Source of the DNA: Pedobacter cryoconitis
GTDB taxonomy: Bacteria; Bacteroidota; Bacteroidia; Sphingobacteriales; Sphingobacteriaceae
Length of the DNA: 64,000 nucleotides
Reading direction: 5' to 3'
Assembly: GCF_014207135.1 (NCBI RefSeq)
Contig: NZ_JACHCC010000003.1
Span: 1-64,000 of the forward strand
Each line of letters opens with the position of its first letter. Positions within the stretch are counted from its first letter, which is position 1. A program made the position numbers and the translations under genes. Shown here piece by piece: positions 54,857 to 64,000 of the stretch. Below the pieces are notes generated by a model. It ran no database searches. It worked only from the letters and a program-made list of their open reading frames with translations, and was not told the DNA's origin.

Positions 54857-55828
54857 TTATCTCTGTAAGTAAGTACCACCTAAGATGGCGCCTGGTGTAA
54901 AAGTAGTATTTAATAATTCTATTTCAGACGTCGTAAATTCAATGTTCATGGCAGCAGTATTTTCCTGTAACCTTGAACGGCGGCTCATGCTTACTAATGG
55001 CATAATATAGTCGCCTTGCATATTTACCCAAGCGATGGCAATTTGGGTAGGTGTAACTTGTTTATCATTCGCCAAGGCTTTCAATACTTCCACTTTTTCC
55101 AGATTTTTGATGAGGTTATCGCCTTGAAAACGAGAGAAGTGCAGGTGGTGGTCATTGTCCGCAAGCGGCGCTTTCATATTGCCTGTTAACAAACCTTCGG
55201 CAGTGTTGGCAAAGGCAGCTACTGCAATCCCCATTTCTTTAGCTGCTGGAAATAATTCGCTTTCCACCTGTCGGTCTGCCAGTGAATAGCCCATTTCCAG
55301 TACACTTATCGGATGAATCTGGTTTGCTTCGCGCAGTTGATCAGCCGTGATCTCAGAAACACCAATGTAGCGCACTTTACCTTCTTTGATCAGGTCGGCT
55401 ATGGTACCAATAATATCTTCTACAGGTACGCTACCGTCCATCCGGCAAGGCTGGTACAGGTCTATGGTTTCAATGCCTAAACGGGTAAGCGAATAATTGA
55501 TGAAATTCTTAATGGCCACGGGGCGCAGGTCCAGGCCCAGCCATTGCGCATTATGAAAGAGAGCACCAAATTTAACACTGATGAAGGCATCGTCCCTGCG
55601 GCCTTTAATGGCTTTACCGACTAACAACTCATTGTGTCCTGCACCATAAAAGTCGCCGGTATTTAAAAAATTGATGCCACTGTCAAGCGCAGACTGTATG
55701 GTAGCTATGCTTTCAGTTTCATCTGGCGTTGAACCTCCCCATACGGAAGACATGCGCATACAGCCCAAACCTAGTTTGGACACTAGAGGGCCGTTTTGGC
55801 CCAATTGTATTTTTTTGATCGTTGTCAT
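54857..55828 (-). CDS. Aldo/keto reductase
   Basis: 323 residues, NADPH-dependent reductase of the AKR barrel fold. Asp and Tyr are in NTGDFYGAGHNELLVG, Lys in FISVKFGAL. The position of the catalytic His reads DLYQPCRMDGSVP, with Cys in place of His, so activity may differ from classical members. N-terminal KLGLGCMRMSSVWGG and C-terminal TPTQIAIAWV are typical. It is the first gene of a minus-strand unit with the AraC regulator. Confidence 0.9.
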   Translation of the reverse strand: MTTIKKIQLGQNGPLVSKLGLGCMRMSSVWGGSTPDETESIATIQSALDSGINFLNTGDFYGAGHNELLVGKAIKGRRDDAFISVKFGALFHNAQWLGLDLRPVAIKNFINYSLTRLGIETIDLYQPCRMDGSVPVEDIIGTIADLIKEGKVRYIGVSEITADQLREANQIHPISVLEMGYSLADRQVESELFPAAKEMGIAVAAFANTAEGLLTGNMKAPLADNDHHLHFSRFQGDNLIKNLEKVEVLKALANDKQVTPTQIAIAWVNMQGDYIMPLVSMSRRSRLQENTAAMNIEFTTSEIELLNTTFTPGAILGGTYLQR

Positions 55829-55946
55829 GATACAAAGATCAGCGTTCGATCATTATTGAGCTTATCTATACGGCTCAAATTAGTTGTCCTGATAGCTCAT
55901 TTTAAATTGCCACTTGTTGTGAATATTAAAATTATCATTGACGGTA

Positions 55947-55991
55947 AAAAATAAGAGAGGTTGAATCAATGAAACAACCTCTCTTATTTTT
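55947..55991 (-). terminator. Terminator of the uptake module
   Basis: AAAAATAAGAGAGGTTG and its exact complement (55975-55991) form a 17-bp stem. On the minus strand it follows the small lipoprotein gene by about 14 bases and ends in T residues. Confidence 0.85.
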
Positions 55992-56004
55992 AAATCAATC
56001 CTGG

Positions 56005-56460
56005 TTAGAAGGTTACCGTGAGCGTATATGTCTGATAGTTTACACTAGCAGGTACCTCTGTATTTCCGATTAAATTGAAGATGAGCTTTTTTTGGCTTGC
56101 GGTCAAATTGTTGGGAATACTGCCTGGCACCAGATTTACCCGAATATAACCAAAGCTGCTGTTGGCAGGTATAATAAGTTTCCCCAGATTAGGGATAGTA
56201 TAATGATTACCTTCAACTGCTGTACTCTTTGGATCTATCGTATAACTTAACTCCAGATTTGCAGGCCTCTGAGGGCCTACTAACTGGACCTTAACGCTGT
56301 CATAGCCAGGAGCAGCTACAGTTCCCTGTGATCTGCTTTTTATAGCGGGCGAAAATTCTACTACCGATGGACCTTTATAAGTTTGATATTCCTTTTTACA
56401 GGCCGTAAACATCAGTGAGATCAGCCCTATAACAAATGTATATTTTAAAATATTTTTCAT
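56005..56460 (-). CDS. Small lipoprotein of a SusC/SusD operon, DUF4843-like
   Basis: 151 residues with lipobox LMFTAC (Cys21). The mature part is an all-beta domain (YDSVKVQLVGPQRPANLELSY, YIRVNLVPGSIPNN, QTYTLTVTF) like the Calx-beta/DUF4843 proteins often found as the last gene of SusC/SusD operons. Probably surface exposed; may help capture the nutrient. It is 13 bases from the SusD gene. Confidence 0.75.
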   Translation of the reverse strand: MKNILKYTFVIGLISLMFTACKKEYQTYKGPSVVEFSPAIKSRSQGTVAAPGYDSVKVQLVGPQRPANLELSYTIDPKSTAVEGNHYTIPNLGKLIIPANSSFGYIRVNLVPGSIPNNLTASQKKLIFNLIGNTEVPASVNYQTYTLTVTF

Positions 56461-56473
56461 TTCATTTCTTAAT

Positions 56474-57895
56474 TTAGTAACCTGGATTTTGAAGCAGGTT
56501 CGGGTTTATATCTAATTGACCTTGTGGAATATAAGAGAGGATACGCACATCTGTTGAGAAAAGGAGTGTTCCATTATCTTTTACAATATTAGCACCACGT
56601 CTAACCAAATCAAACCAGCGATCGCCTTCGTAAGCCAGTTCAATTCTTCTTTCATTTAGAATCACATTTAAAAGTGTTGCACCTGTTGCCGTTGTTGGAG
56701 CAAGACCAGCCCTGAGACGAATCTTATTCACATCATCCTGTGCTTTTCCATCCTGCCCTGAACGTGAATAAGCTTCTGCTCTGGTCAGGTACATTTCAGA
56801 TACACGAATCATTCTTACATTATCCAGGCCATATGAACCTCCGGATCCTGGATATTTCTGAACCCAGAAAATTGATTCTCCCGATTTAGTAACTGGCACT
56901 AGCATGGCTGTTTTTCTGATATCACCTTTTTCATACGCATTCAAAAGACTGTTGGAAGGAACAACATCACCATAACCACTTGAACTGGTTGATGAATTTC
57001 CAAGACGTTGGTAAATACTTTGCAGACTATTCGACCCTAGACTTTCTGAAATATCAAAATTGATTTCGAAAATGGATTCCGGGCTATTCTTTTGATTGAA
57101 AATAGAAGAATAACCTGCGACTGTTGCCGTAGCAACAAAGGTTCCCACATTAGCATTGATTGCTTCAGTAGCGTTATTTATTGCAGATTGCCATTCCTCA
57201 TTATACAGAGCAACTCTGGATCTCAAAGCCTGAGCCGCAGCTTTTCCAATAATTGTTTTAGCGGTTAAACCATTTGGATTAGTCAATATAGCAATAGCTC
57301 CGTCAAGATCTTTCTCAATCTGAATATAAACTTCGGAAACCTTACTTCTTGATGGATAAGTCACCTCAGTTACACTAGAAACACCTTTCAATATGATAGG
57401 TACACCCAGGTCGAAGCTGCCTGGAGTATGTTTAGGATTATATCCATATTCATTAGCCAGGGTAAAATACAATAAAGCTCTGAGAAATAAGGCCTGACCT
57501 TTAATCGTCGCTTTTTGGGCTGGTGTGCCATCACTAGCCTGATCTACATTATCCAATATCAGATTACATTTATTAATGATAGGATAAAATGAAGAGTATT
57601 CTACAAAATGCGTACGTAAAGTATTGTTGTATTCACCAACAAAACGGTTGGAGTTGGAGACTGTAATTCTGCAATTATCTGACAAGACTTCGGACTTGAT
57701 AATAATATCCCTTCCGAAATTTCCAGAAGCCTGTAAATTACTGTATACATTTGTTAATAAACCTTGTATGCCCGTTATTGAACTCAGAGCCCCTTCGGCG
57801 GAGATAGACTGTTTAGGCTCGACATCCAATATTTTTTTACAGGATGAGCACGTCAGGACAAATCCTGTAACGAGTAATAATATATAATTTTTCAT
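56474..57895 (-). CDS. SusD/RagB-type nutrient-binding lipoprotein
   Basis: 473 residues. Lipobox LTCSSC with Cys19. Family blocks ATIKGQALFLRALLYFTLANEYG, DLGVPIILKGV, EMYLTRAEAYSRSGQ and LNERRIELAYEGDRWFDLVRRG are all present. It forms the lid of the SusC encoded 18 bases upstream on the minus strand. Confidence 0.95.
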   Translation of the reverse strand: MKNYILLLVTGFVLTCSSCKKILDVEPKQSISAEGALSSITGIQGLLTNVYSNLQASGNFGRDIIIKSEVLSDNCRITVSNSNRFVGEYNNTLRTHFVEYSSFYPIINKCNLILDNVDQASDGTPAQKATIKGQALFLRALLYFTLANEYGYNPKHTPGSFDLGVPIILKGVSSVTEVTYPSRSKVSEVYIQIEKDLDGAIAILTNPNGLTAKTIIGKAAAQALRSRVALYNEEWQSAINNATEAINANVGTFVATATVAGYSSIFNQKNSPESIFEINFDISESLGSNSLQSIYQRLGNSSTSSSGYGDVVPSNSLLNAYEKGDIRKTAMLVPVTKSGESIFWVQKYPGSGGSYGLDNVRMIRVSEMYLTRAEAYSRSGQDGKAQDDVNKIRLRAGLAPTTATGATLLNVILNERRIELAYEGDRWFDLVRRGANIVKDNGTLLFSTDVRILSYIPQGQLDINPNLLQNPGY

Positions 57896-57913
57896 CTTAG
57901 TTTTTGTTTGAAA

Positions 57914-60900
57914 TTAAAGCCCTAATTGCACACCAAATGTGTAGTTCTTGTATTGTGGAACAATACCTGAAGTGCTACCCTGAACTTCTGGGTCAAGGCC
58001 TGTAAACTTAGTTAGCGTAACCAGGTTATAGGCTTGTGCATAGACCTGAAGGGATCTGATGGTTGTACCTAACCACGATACAGGAAATCTGTAAGAAAGG
58101 TTAATGTTCTTTAACCTGATATAAGAACCATCTTCAATAAACCTGCTTGTAGCGCCATAGGGAGAAAGATAAGTGATTCCTCCAGATTGTGCGGCTGCTG
58201 GTACACCTGTATTGTAGTAAGGTCTTGGGGTGTCAGTGATATCACCTGGGTTTTGCCATCTGCGCAATTCACTTATATCCTGGTTCCTGTCTATAGTACT
58301 ACCCATGCGTCGGTTAAACTGGGCATCCACATTATTGATTTTACTACCATACTGATATTGAATAAAGGCAGTCAGTGTAAACGCTTTATACCTGAACGTA
58401 TTAGTTATTCCTCCATATCCTTTAGGTAATTGACTTCCCACAATTTTTCGGTCAGCAGCTGTAGGATTATAAGTTATGTTTCCATTGGCATCATAATACA
58501 TCGGATTACCATCAGCAGGGTTTACACCTGCATATTCGACAACAAAATAGGATAACAATGGTTTTCCTACAAAATAAGTACTGTTTAATTGCTGAAGACC
58601 GTCATTTAGCTCTAAAAGTTTACTTCTGATGAAGGTCGCATTTAATGTCGTTGACCATTCAAAGTCTGTACTTTTTAAATTAATAGTATTTAATTCAATC
58701 TCAATACCTTCGTTTTTCAATTTTCCAATATTCGTATTTATACCTGAATAACCGCTGGTGATAGGTAAGTTTCTTGACAATAACAGATCGGTTGTTTTTT
58801 TACGAAAAGCACCCACACCTCCTGATAAGCGGCCTTTAAAGAAAGAGAAATCAACACCTACATCGGTAGTTGCTGCCTGCTCCCACGACAAATCGTCATT
58901 ACCCAGGGTAGGGGATATTCCAGGCTGGCCATTATAAGAGCCCGAACCCTGGTATAGTGATCTGGAAGCAAAATTTCCAATAGAGGAGTTTCCAAGAATA
59001 CCATAACTACCTCTTAGTTTCAATTCATCTATCCAACTCACCTTAGAAAGAAAATCTTCTTTAGATATTCTCCATCCCAATGATCCTGCAGGGAAAGTAC
59101 CATATCGTTTATTTGACCCGAATCTTGATGATCCATCATAACGCACGGTCGCTGATGCCAGATATTTTTCATTAAATGAATAATCTGCTCTCGCAAAATA
59201 TCCTGCAAGTTTATAGGCTGTATAAAACGAGTTCGCATCTGTTTTTACAGCTGCTGATTGAAGCGTTTTGAATTGATAGCTTGGGAAACCTGTTCCACTT
59301 GCATTATTTCCTTCATTAACCTCTTGTTTATAACTAAACCCACCAATCACATTCAATTTATGTTTCTGGTTAAAAATATGGGAATAATTAAGGGTCTGAT
59401 CGGTATTGAAGTCAGTAAACGTAGTATTTGCTACACTGGCACTTCCGTTCACAGATGCCCCATCGGGTGTTCTTGGATCAGTATAACTGTTTTCTGCGAT
59501 ATAACTGTAATTCTCTGAAAAAGAAGAACGGAATTTCAAATCCGGAAGAATCTGATAGTTTAATACGACATTACCTACAACAGCTTTAGTGTTAGCCCTT
59601 TGAATATTATAAGCCGCGGTCTGTACTACGTTATTAGGATACGCCCCATATAAGAGGGTGTTGTAAGTTCCATCCGGGTTATAGATTGCATTGATCGGAG
59701 CCGTCAATATTGCTGTCCTGTTCGGGTTGGAGAATGCTGTACCACCTGTGGTGCCATTTTGAGTAAATGAGCTCAAATTCAAACTGGTTTCAAAGGAGAA
59801 TTTCTCGCTAATTTTGTGATCAAGATTTAATCTGCCTGTCACCCTGTTAAAATCCTGGCCAATTTCCTGACCGATTTGTTTGTTGTAAGCTCCCGAAACG
59901 AAAAATTTTGTTTTTTCATTCCCACCAGTTGCATTCAAAGCATAGTTTTGTGCAAGACCTGTACGAAATACTGCATCCTGCCAGTCGTAGGTAGGAGCTG
60001 TAGCCGGATCACCAAATGAAGTCAGTAACGTTTGTACTGATGTAGGCGCAGCGGTAAGGCTTCCATAGCGGTTAACTATGGCTTCTTTAGATAATTGAAT
60101 AAACTCTGCTGTATTTAATATTGGTGCTTTTTTAATGACTTTAGAAATGCCAACTGAAGAATTAAAGTTTATTTGGGTTTTTCCACTTTTTCCTCTTTTT
60201 GTTGTGATGACCACAACACCGTTGGCGGCTTGAGCTCCATAGATAGAAGCTGCTGCTGCATCTTTTAGAATATTGATAGATTCAATGTCATCTGGATTGA
60301 TGCCTGCCAAAGCATTTGAAGAGGCAAACTGTCTGGAATTATCTCCTGAAATTACCTGAACGCCATCCACAATGTATAAAGGCTGAGTTCCGGCAGTGAT
60401 AGAGCTTATTCCACGGATATTTACGGTTACAGCCGCTCCAGGCAAACCACTTGAAGAAGTAATCTGAACACCTGCAGCACGACCAGCCAAAGCATTGTCA
60501 AAACTTTGTACAGGTATTGTTGAGATTTCTTTACCAGATATCTGTGAACTGGCTCCTGTTAAGTCCTTTTTAATTTGTTTAATACCGAACCCTGAAATGA
60601 CTACATCATCCAGGTTACCTTCAATAGGAGTAAGCTTAATCGTCCGCATATCCTTAGCCACCCGGAGTTCCTTGCTTTCATAGCCCAGATAACTAATCAC
60701 CAATTCAGCTTTTTCATCCACATTCTTCAAGTGAAATTCGCCTCTTGAATCTGAAATTGCCTTTTTTCCAGTCCCCTTGACCGTAATTGTTGCTCCCGGC
60801 AATGGCAGCCCATGCTCATCCACCACTATACCATGTACATCGATACTAGCCCAGCGATCAGCCAGGACGTCCCAAAAGGAAGGCACTTTTTTCGATATGA

Positions 60901-61294
60901 TCACGGTTTTACTCTCGATCTGAAAGCTCAGTGATTGAAGGTCAAATATCCTATCCAGTATTTCTTCAAGTTCGAGACCATTCACATGGATAGTTACCGG
61001 GTTGGCGGTTTTTAGTAATCGCTCTGTGATGATAAAATTGTATCCTGTTTGCTTCTTAATGTCGCCAAGAACTATTATTAAGGGGGCATTTGATTTGGAC
61101 AGCGTGACTTTTTGAGCATAGCCAGTTGCACTGACCTGCATAAAGGTAGCCAGTAAAATAACGAAGGTTAGACGCATAATAAGCCCTAATTTAGCGGCGC
61201 GCCATTTAGGCACACGAAGTTGTCTTGTATAATTTTTATACATTTGCTTAGTTCGATTAATGCGGTATGCCTTTACTTTCCAGGGACCAGGCAA
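57914..61294 (-). CDS. SusC/RagA-type TonB-linked transporter with STN domain
   Basis: 1126 residues; the second Met (MYKNYTRQL, residue 18) is a likely start. Signal segment near 38-62 (LTFVILLATFMQVSATGYAQ), STN domain at about 63-135 (TGYNFIITERLL), carboxypeptidase-regulatory-like domain (VHGIVVDEHGLPLPGATITV), plug with VNIRGISSITAG and the block NPDDIESINILKDAAAASIYG, barrel to the C-terminus. The STN domain should contact the FecR protein encoded just upstream, so ligand binding can induce the operon through the sigma factor. Confidence 0.95.
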   Translation of the reverse strand: MPGPWKVKAYRINRTKQMYKNYTRQLRVPKWRAAKLGLIMRLTFVILLATFMQVSATGYAQKVTLSKSNAPLIIVLGDIKKQTGYNFIITERLLKTANPVTIHVNGLELEEILDRIFDLQSLSFQIESKTVIISKKVPSFWDVLADRWASIDVHGIVVDEHGLPLPGATITVKGTGKKAISDSRGEFHLKNVDEKAELVISYLGYESKELRVAKDMRTIKLTPIEGNLDDVVISGFGIKQIKKDLTGASSQISGKEISTIPVQSFDNALAGRAAGVQITSSSGLPGAAVTVNIRGISSITAGTQPLYIVDGVQVISGDNSRQFASSNALAGINPDDIESINILKDAAAASIYGAQAANGVVVITTKRGKSGKTQINFNSSVGISKVIKKAPILNTAEFIQLSKEAIVNRYGSLTAAPTSVQTLLTSFGDPATAPTYDWQDAVFRTGLAQNYALNATGGNEKTKFFVSGAYNKQIGQEIGQDFNRVTGRLNLDHKISEKFSFETSLNLSSFTQNGTTGGTAFSNPNRTAILTAPINAIYNPDGTYNTLLYGAYPNNVVQTAAYNIQRANTKAVVGNVVLNYQILPDLKFRSSFSENYSYIAENSYTDPRTPDGASVNGSASVANTTFTDFNTDQTLNYSHIFNQKHKLNVIGGFSYKQEVNEGNNASGTGFPSYQFKTLQSAAVKTDANSFYTAYKLAGYFARADYSFNEKYLASATVRYDGSSRFGSNKRYGTFPAGSLGWRISKEDFLSKVSWIDELKLRGSYGILGNSSIGNFASRSLYQGSGSYNGQPGISPTLGNDDLSWEQAATTDVGVDFSFFKGRLSGGVGAFRKKTTDLLLSRNLPITSGYSGINTNIGKLKNEGIEIELNTINLKSTDFEWSTTLNATFIRSKLLELNDGLQQLNSTYFVGKPLLSYFVVEYAGVNPADGNPMYYDANGNITYNPTAADRKIVGSQLPKGYGGITNTFRYKAFTLTAFIQYQYGSKINNVDAQFNRRMGSTIDRNQDISELRRWQNPGDITDTPRPYYNTGVPAAAQSGGITYLSPYGATSRFIEDGSYIRLKNINLSYRFPVSWLGTTIRSLQVYAQAYNLVTLTKFTGLDPEVQGSTSGIVPQYKNYTFGVQLGL

Positions 61295-61479
61295 CCGCGG
61301 TTTAATTAATAAATTATTAATGAATATGTCGGATAAAGGACCAGGGGTATTACTTACTTCTGGTCCTTGTTTTCAGGACATAGCCTTATTTTCGACTTAG
61401 CGCTAGGGGGGTAAAGTTCTTTTCATGAATTTGTTGGTTTAGGTTGGTTGTGTTGATTTTTGGTTATTTAGTTTTTTGG

Positions 61480-62670
61480 TTATTTAGAAACATATATTTT
61501 TCGTCCTTCAATCTTGAAATTGACTCCTCCTGTTGACTCGAGTAACTGCAGCACTTTAGAGACATTGTCAAATCGGGATACCACACCGACAAACCTTTCT
61601 GTAGGTCTCGCTCCGATGTAAACGACTTCTACATTATACCAGCGCTCTACCATACGCATTATGTTCTCAATAGATTCATTTTCAAACATGAATTCATTGT
61701 TTTTCCATGCTATGGCAAGATCTGTATCCACTTTAGTCACCTGAATGCCGTCCTCGGTCAGAATAGATTGCTGACCGGGTTTGAGCACTAAAAACTGCTT
61801 TCCTGATGTATTGGAAACCCTTACAGAGCCCTCCATTAAAGTGGTCTTCAGCGCAGGCTCATTCTGATAAGCATTGATGTTAAAATGTGTACCGAGCACC
61901 TCTACCTGTTGCCCAAGACTTACCACTACAAAGGGATGTGCTTTATCTTCGGCAATCTCAAAATAACCCTCTCCCAATAGTTCAACACGCCTGATTTTAG
62001 ACCCGGAAAAACTGGAAGGATAAGTTAATGAAGAGGCAGCATTTAAATAAACCCTGGAATGATCCGGCAAATTCAAGATATAGGTTTGGCCAACCGCAGT
62101 GCTTAAGGTATTCATTTTCCCTTCTGTGCTGCCGGCTGTTCCTGAAATTGTATATTCCAGTTGTCCATCTTTGGTCTTGCTAATGCTGATCCCTGGCTCT
62201 TCGGCCAGCTTGCCGTCTTTCTCTCCACCAAGCACGATCGTTTTACCATTGGACAAGGTCAAAGTAGCGCCAGTTTTTCCCGGTGCGATGTCATTGGTCA
62301 AGAAATTTTTCGTCGTTGCGCTTCCCTCAAGATGACGTGAGGTATAAAACCAAATGCCACACATAAGGGCAATAGTTGCCGCTACGGCCACCCTATAATA
62401 AATCCGTTGTAAAACTTTAAACTCCGTTTTTTTCGGTGCCTTAGCACTTTCCAATCGCTGTTGTACCTTGGCCCATATCGCGTCCTCATTTACAGACCGG
62501 AAAACCTGTAAGTCGGCAGCAAGCAGTTCTTCACTAAAGCCCTCCATGAATTTCCTGTTGTCAGCTGAAGCTGCTATCCAGTTGTCCAGTTCGGCCTGTT
62601 CTTCCGTATTAATGGTACCACGCAGGAACCGGGTGATCAATTTGGAAATATGGAACTGGTCTTTTAACAT
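61480..62670 (-). CDS. FecR-family anti-sigma factor
   Basis: 396 residues. The N-terminal cytoplasmic sigma-binding part (ITRFLRGTINTEEQAELDNWI) is followed by a membrane helix near 88-107 (VAVAATIALMCGIWFYT), the FecR beta domain (YLNAASSLTYPSSFSG, VELLGEGYFEIAEDKAHPFVV) and a DUF4974-type C-terminus (VVSRFDNVSKVLQLLESTGG). It passes the signal from the STN-SusC to the sigma factor encoded upstream. Confidence 0.95.
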   Translation of the reverse strand: MLKDQFHISKLITRFLRGTINTEEQAELDNWIAASADNRKFMEGFSEELLAADLQVFRSVNEDAIWAKVQQRLESAKAPKKTEFKVLQRIYYRVAVAATIALMCGIWFYTSRHLEGSATTKNFLTNDIAPGKTGATLTLSNGKTIVLGGEKDGKLAEEPGISISKTKDGQLEYTISGTAGSTEGKMNTLSTAVGQTYILNLPDHSRVYLNAASSLTYPSSFSGSKIRRVELLGEGYFEIAEDKAHPFVVVSLGQQVEVLGTHFNINAYQNEPALKTTLMEGSVRVSNTSGKQFLVLKPGQQSILTEDGIQVTKVDTDLAIAWKNNEFMFENESIENIMRMVERWYNVEVVYIGARPTERFVGVVSRFDNVSKVLQLLESTGGVNFKIEGRKIYVSK

Positions 62671-62759
62671 AGGGACATAGATTTTTGATCGTACTTTAAT
62701 CTGCTTTTAATAGTAAGACGTACAACCAAACCAAACAACCCAAAAAAACTTATTTATTT

Positions 62760-63362
62760 TTAAGGTGTGTCCAGCATCAGCGTCAAAGTCAATAGCATTG
62801 CGCCTGAAAGTCCTTTTTTGAGCATCCCAGTTTTCAATAATTCTGTTGCCCGGGATTTGTAATTACGAATAGTTTGTATGTTCAGGCCAAGCTCGGTTGC
62901 GATCTCACCCGTTTTTTTATGATCAAAGTAAATCATCCTGAATACCTCGCGGTAATTATCTGGCAGCAGTTCAATCTCGCGATGCAATTCATGCAATACT
63001 TCCGTTTTAATGATTTGGTACAGTACCGTTTCTTCAGCTTGTAGAAGCTGGTCAAAATAAGTCTGTTGGGCAATAGACCTGACTTTGATGTGGCGGAGGT
63101 AATCCAGACAAGCATTACGACATGCGACGTATAAAAAAGCCTTAATGTTTTCTTCTCCTTCAAATTCCAGGCGACGCTGCCACAACTTGAAAAAGCAATC
63201 GGCCACAATGTCCTCCGCTTCCTGGTCATCCTGTACGAACCGGAGTGAAAAGTAGGCTAAAGACTGATGATAGCGTTTAAAAAAATAGGCAAAAGCGGGA
63301 TCTGCTCCCTTACGGAACTCATTCATCCGATAAACCTTATCCTGTATTTCCGCAATCGGCAT
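62760..63362 (-). CDS. ECF-type RNA polymerase sigma factor
   Basis: 200 residues. Region 2 is FVQDDQEAEDIVADCFFKLWQRR with NIKAFLYVACRNACLDYLR, and region 4 is ELLPDNYREVFRMIYFDHKK with TGEIATELGLNIQTIRNYKSRA. The FecI-like/Bacteroidetes-1 type is regulated by the FecR protein encoded next. MNEFRKG at residue 13 is an alternative start. It heads the uptake module. Confidence 0.95.
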   Translation of the reverse strand: MPIAEIQDKVYRMNEFRKGADPAFAYFFKRYHQSLAYFSLRFVQDDQEAEDIVADCFFKLWQRRLEFEGEENIKAFLYVACRNACLDYLRHIKVRSIAQQTYFDQLLQAEETVLYQIIKTEVLHELHREIELLPDNYREVFRMIYFDHKKTGEIATELGLNIQTIRNYKSRATELLKTGMLKKGLSGAMLLTLTLMLDTP

Positions 63363-63446
63363 TAATCACTGTTTTTATCTACCCCTAATCACAAATATTA
63401 TGATTTTTTCGCAATAAGTGTAAATCAATTCCCCTTTATTTCGTTA

Positions 63447-63866
63447 TTGATTAGACAAATATTTAAGATTTTATTTTTCAGCCATATATATAACATAGAG
63501 AATAGAGTGGCTATTGAAGACCGTTCTTTATTTGCAGATCCTGTTAAAGAAGGTACTTTTATTCACAGCACGGGGCATATAGGGTTAATGCCTAAAGTCC
63601 GCAAACCAACTGAACACCTCTGGCAGAATTGGAAAATACAAAAAACAGGTAACCAGATTTTTGTATGGATTAACAATGATGCTATAATCTCTTTAAATGA
63701 TACTACCGGGATAACAAAACCCAAAGGAAAGTTTGGTTTTGCTATCAATGGAGAAGCTATGATTAAAGATATCAAATTAATTAGAACAAGGGGAGAGGCG
63801 AGTTTACCGCCAAAGTCCTTCGTATGGAAATCTCCGCTTGAAAAGCCCCTTTTTATATTCGAATAA
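63447..63866 (+). pseudogene. 3' fragment of a carbohydrate-active, concanavalin-like protein gene
   Basis: From about residue 21 (VAIEDRSLFADPVKEGTFIH) the frame gives a good beta-sandwich C-terminal half: LWQNWKIQKTGNQIFVWIN, GKFGFAINGEAMIKDIKLIR, typical of DUF1080/3-keto-disaccharide-hydrolase-like domains. The first 20 residues look non-coding, and the N-terminal half of the domain is absent, so the gene is cut at the 5' end. Confidence 0.55.
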
Positions 63867-63875
63867 TAGTTAAGT

Positions 63876-64000
63876 ATGGAACCTGTTTCTTATACTAAAA
63901 GGCCTTCCGATGGTCGTTTTTTAACTGAAGAATCAACTAGTTTACATGGAGCTAAGTTACTTTTTACAGAGATTATCCCTAAATTCTTTAGGACACATGT
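63876..64000 (+). CDS. Start of an unrecognised gene, runs off the window
   Basis: An open frame beginning MEPVSYTKRPSDGRFLTEES and continuing SLHGAKLLFTEIIPKFFRTH to the edge. Only 41 codons are visible. No signal peptide. It follows the carbohydrate-related fragment by nine bases. The product cannot be judged. Confidence 0.4.
   Translation, partial: MEPVSYTKRPSDGRFLTEESTSLHGAKLLFTEIIPKFFRTH

Noticed and set aside
1..64000. tRNA, rRNA and CRISPR genes
   Set aside because: No cloverleaf, rRNA block or regularly spaced repeats were found by eye on either strand.

Overview
The window looks like chromosomal DNA of an AT-rich Bacteroidota, most likely a Pedobacter-like member of the Sphingobacteriaceae. 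The evidence is three SusC/SusD pairs, a sigma/FecR/STN-SusC relay, a hybrid two-component regulator, TlpA-type thioredoxins, GG-leader peptide export genes and DUF6266 proteins. No rRNA, tRNA or CRISPR array was seen.

Layout. 0.2-6.9 kb: SusC (with STN domain), SusD and a secreted TlpA-like thioredoxin, followed by a relic barrel end, a DUF707 glycosyltransferase-like gene and a soluble hybrid histidine kinase. 10.6-14.1 kb: a hybrid two-component regulator on the minus strand that lacks its normal N-terminus. 14.4-24 kb: an accessory island full of broken genes. It holds a c-type cytochrome lipoprotein, two zincin-like metallopeptidase genes (one cut at its 5' end, one stopped by an in-frame TAG), a Mu GemA-like phage fragment between 127-bp direct repeats, remnants of two IS21-like elements, a lysozyme-like gene coupled to a lipoprotein gene (possible effector/immunity pair), a nested inverted-repeat element and tandem XRE regulators. 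24-31 kb: a structured RNA-like leader, then two TlpA-like genes, a STN-less SusC and a SusD.

34-46 kb is the most interesting part. A 53-residue precursor peptide with a double-glycine leader (36105-36266) and a decayed second copy precede two small membrane proteins, a membrane-anchored thioredoxin-like protein, a peptidase-C39 ABC exporter, a DUF5687 permease with its ATPase, a CPBP protease and a TonB-dependent receptor-like barrel. Together these read as a bacteriocin (bacteroidetocin-like) production, maturation, export and immunity locus that was never annotated at its precursor, because the peptide is too short for ordinary ORF calling.

46-51 kb: two DUF6266 proteins, small DNA-binding and Cys-motif proteins, and a compact cassette (DUF6266, three-helix membrane protein, CHAP amidase, lipoprotein) that resembles a lysis module, followed by an orphan Imm11-type immunity protein. 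51.6-55.8 kb: redox housekeeping genes (Crp/Fnr regulator, SDR with a Crp/Fnr-like box upstream, peroxiredoxin, AraC regulator, aldo/keto reductase). 56-63.4 kb: a complete minus-strand nutrient-uptake module read in the order ECF sigma factor, FecR, STN-SusC, SusD, small lipoprotein. The right edge holds a 3' piece of a sugar-active protein gene and the start of another gene that runs out of the window.

All assignments are from motifs read by eye; no database search was possible.
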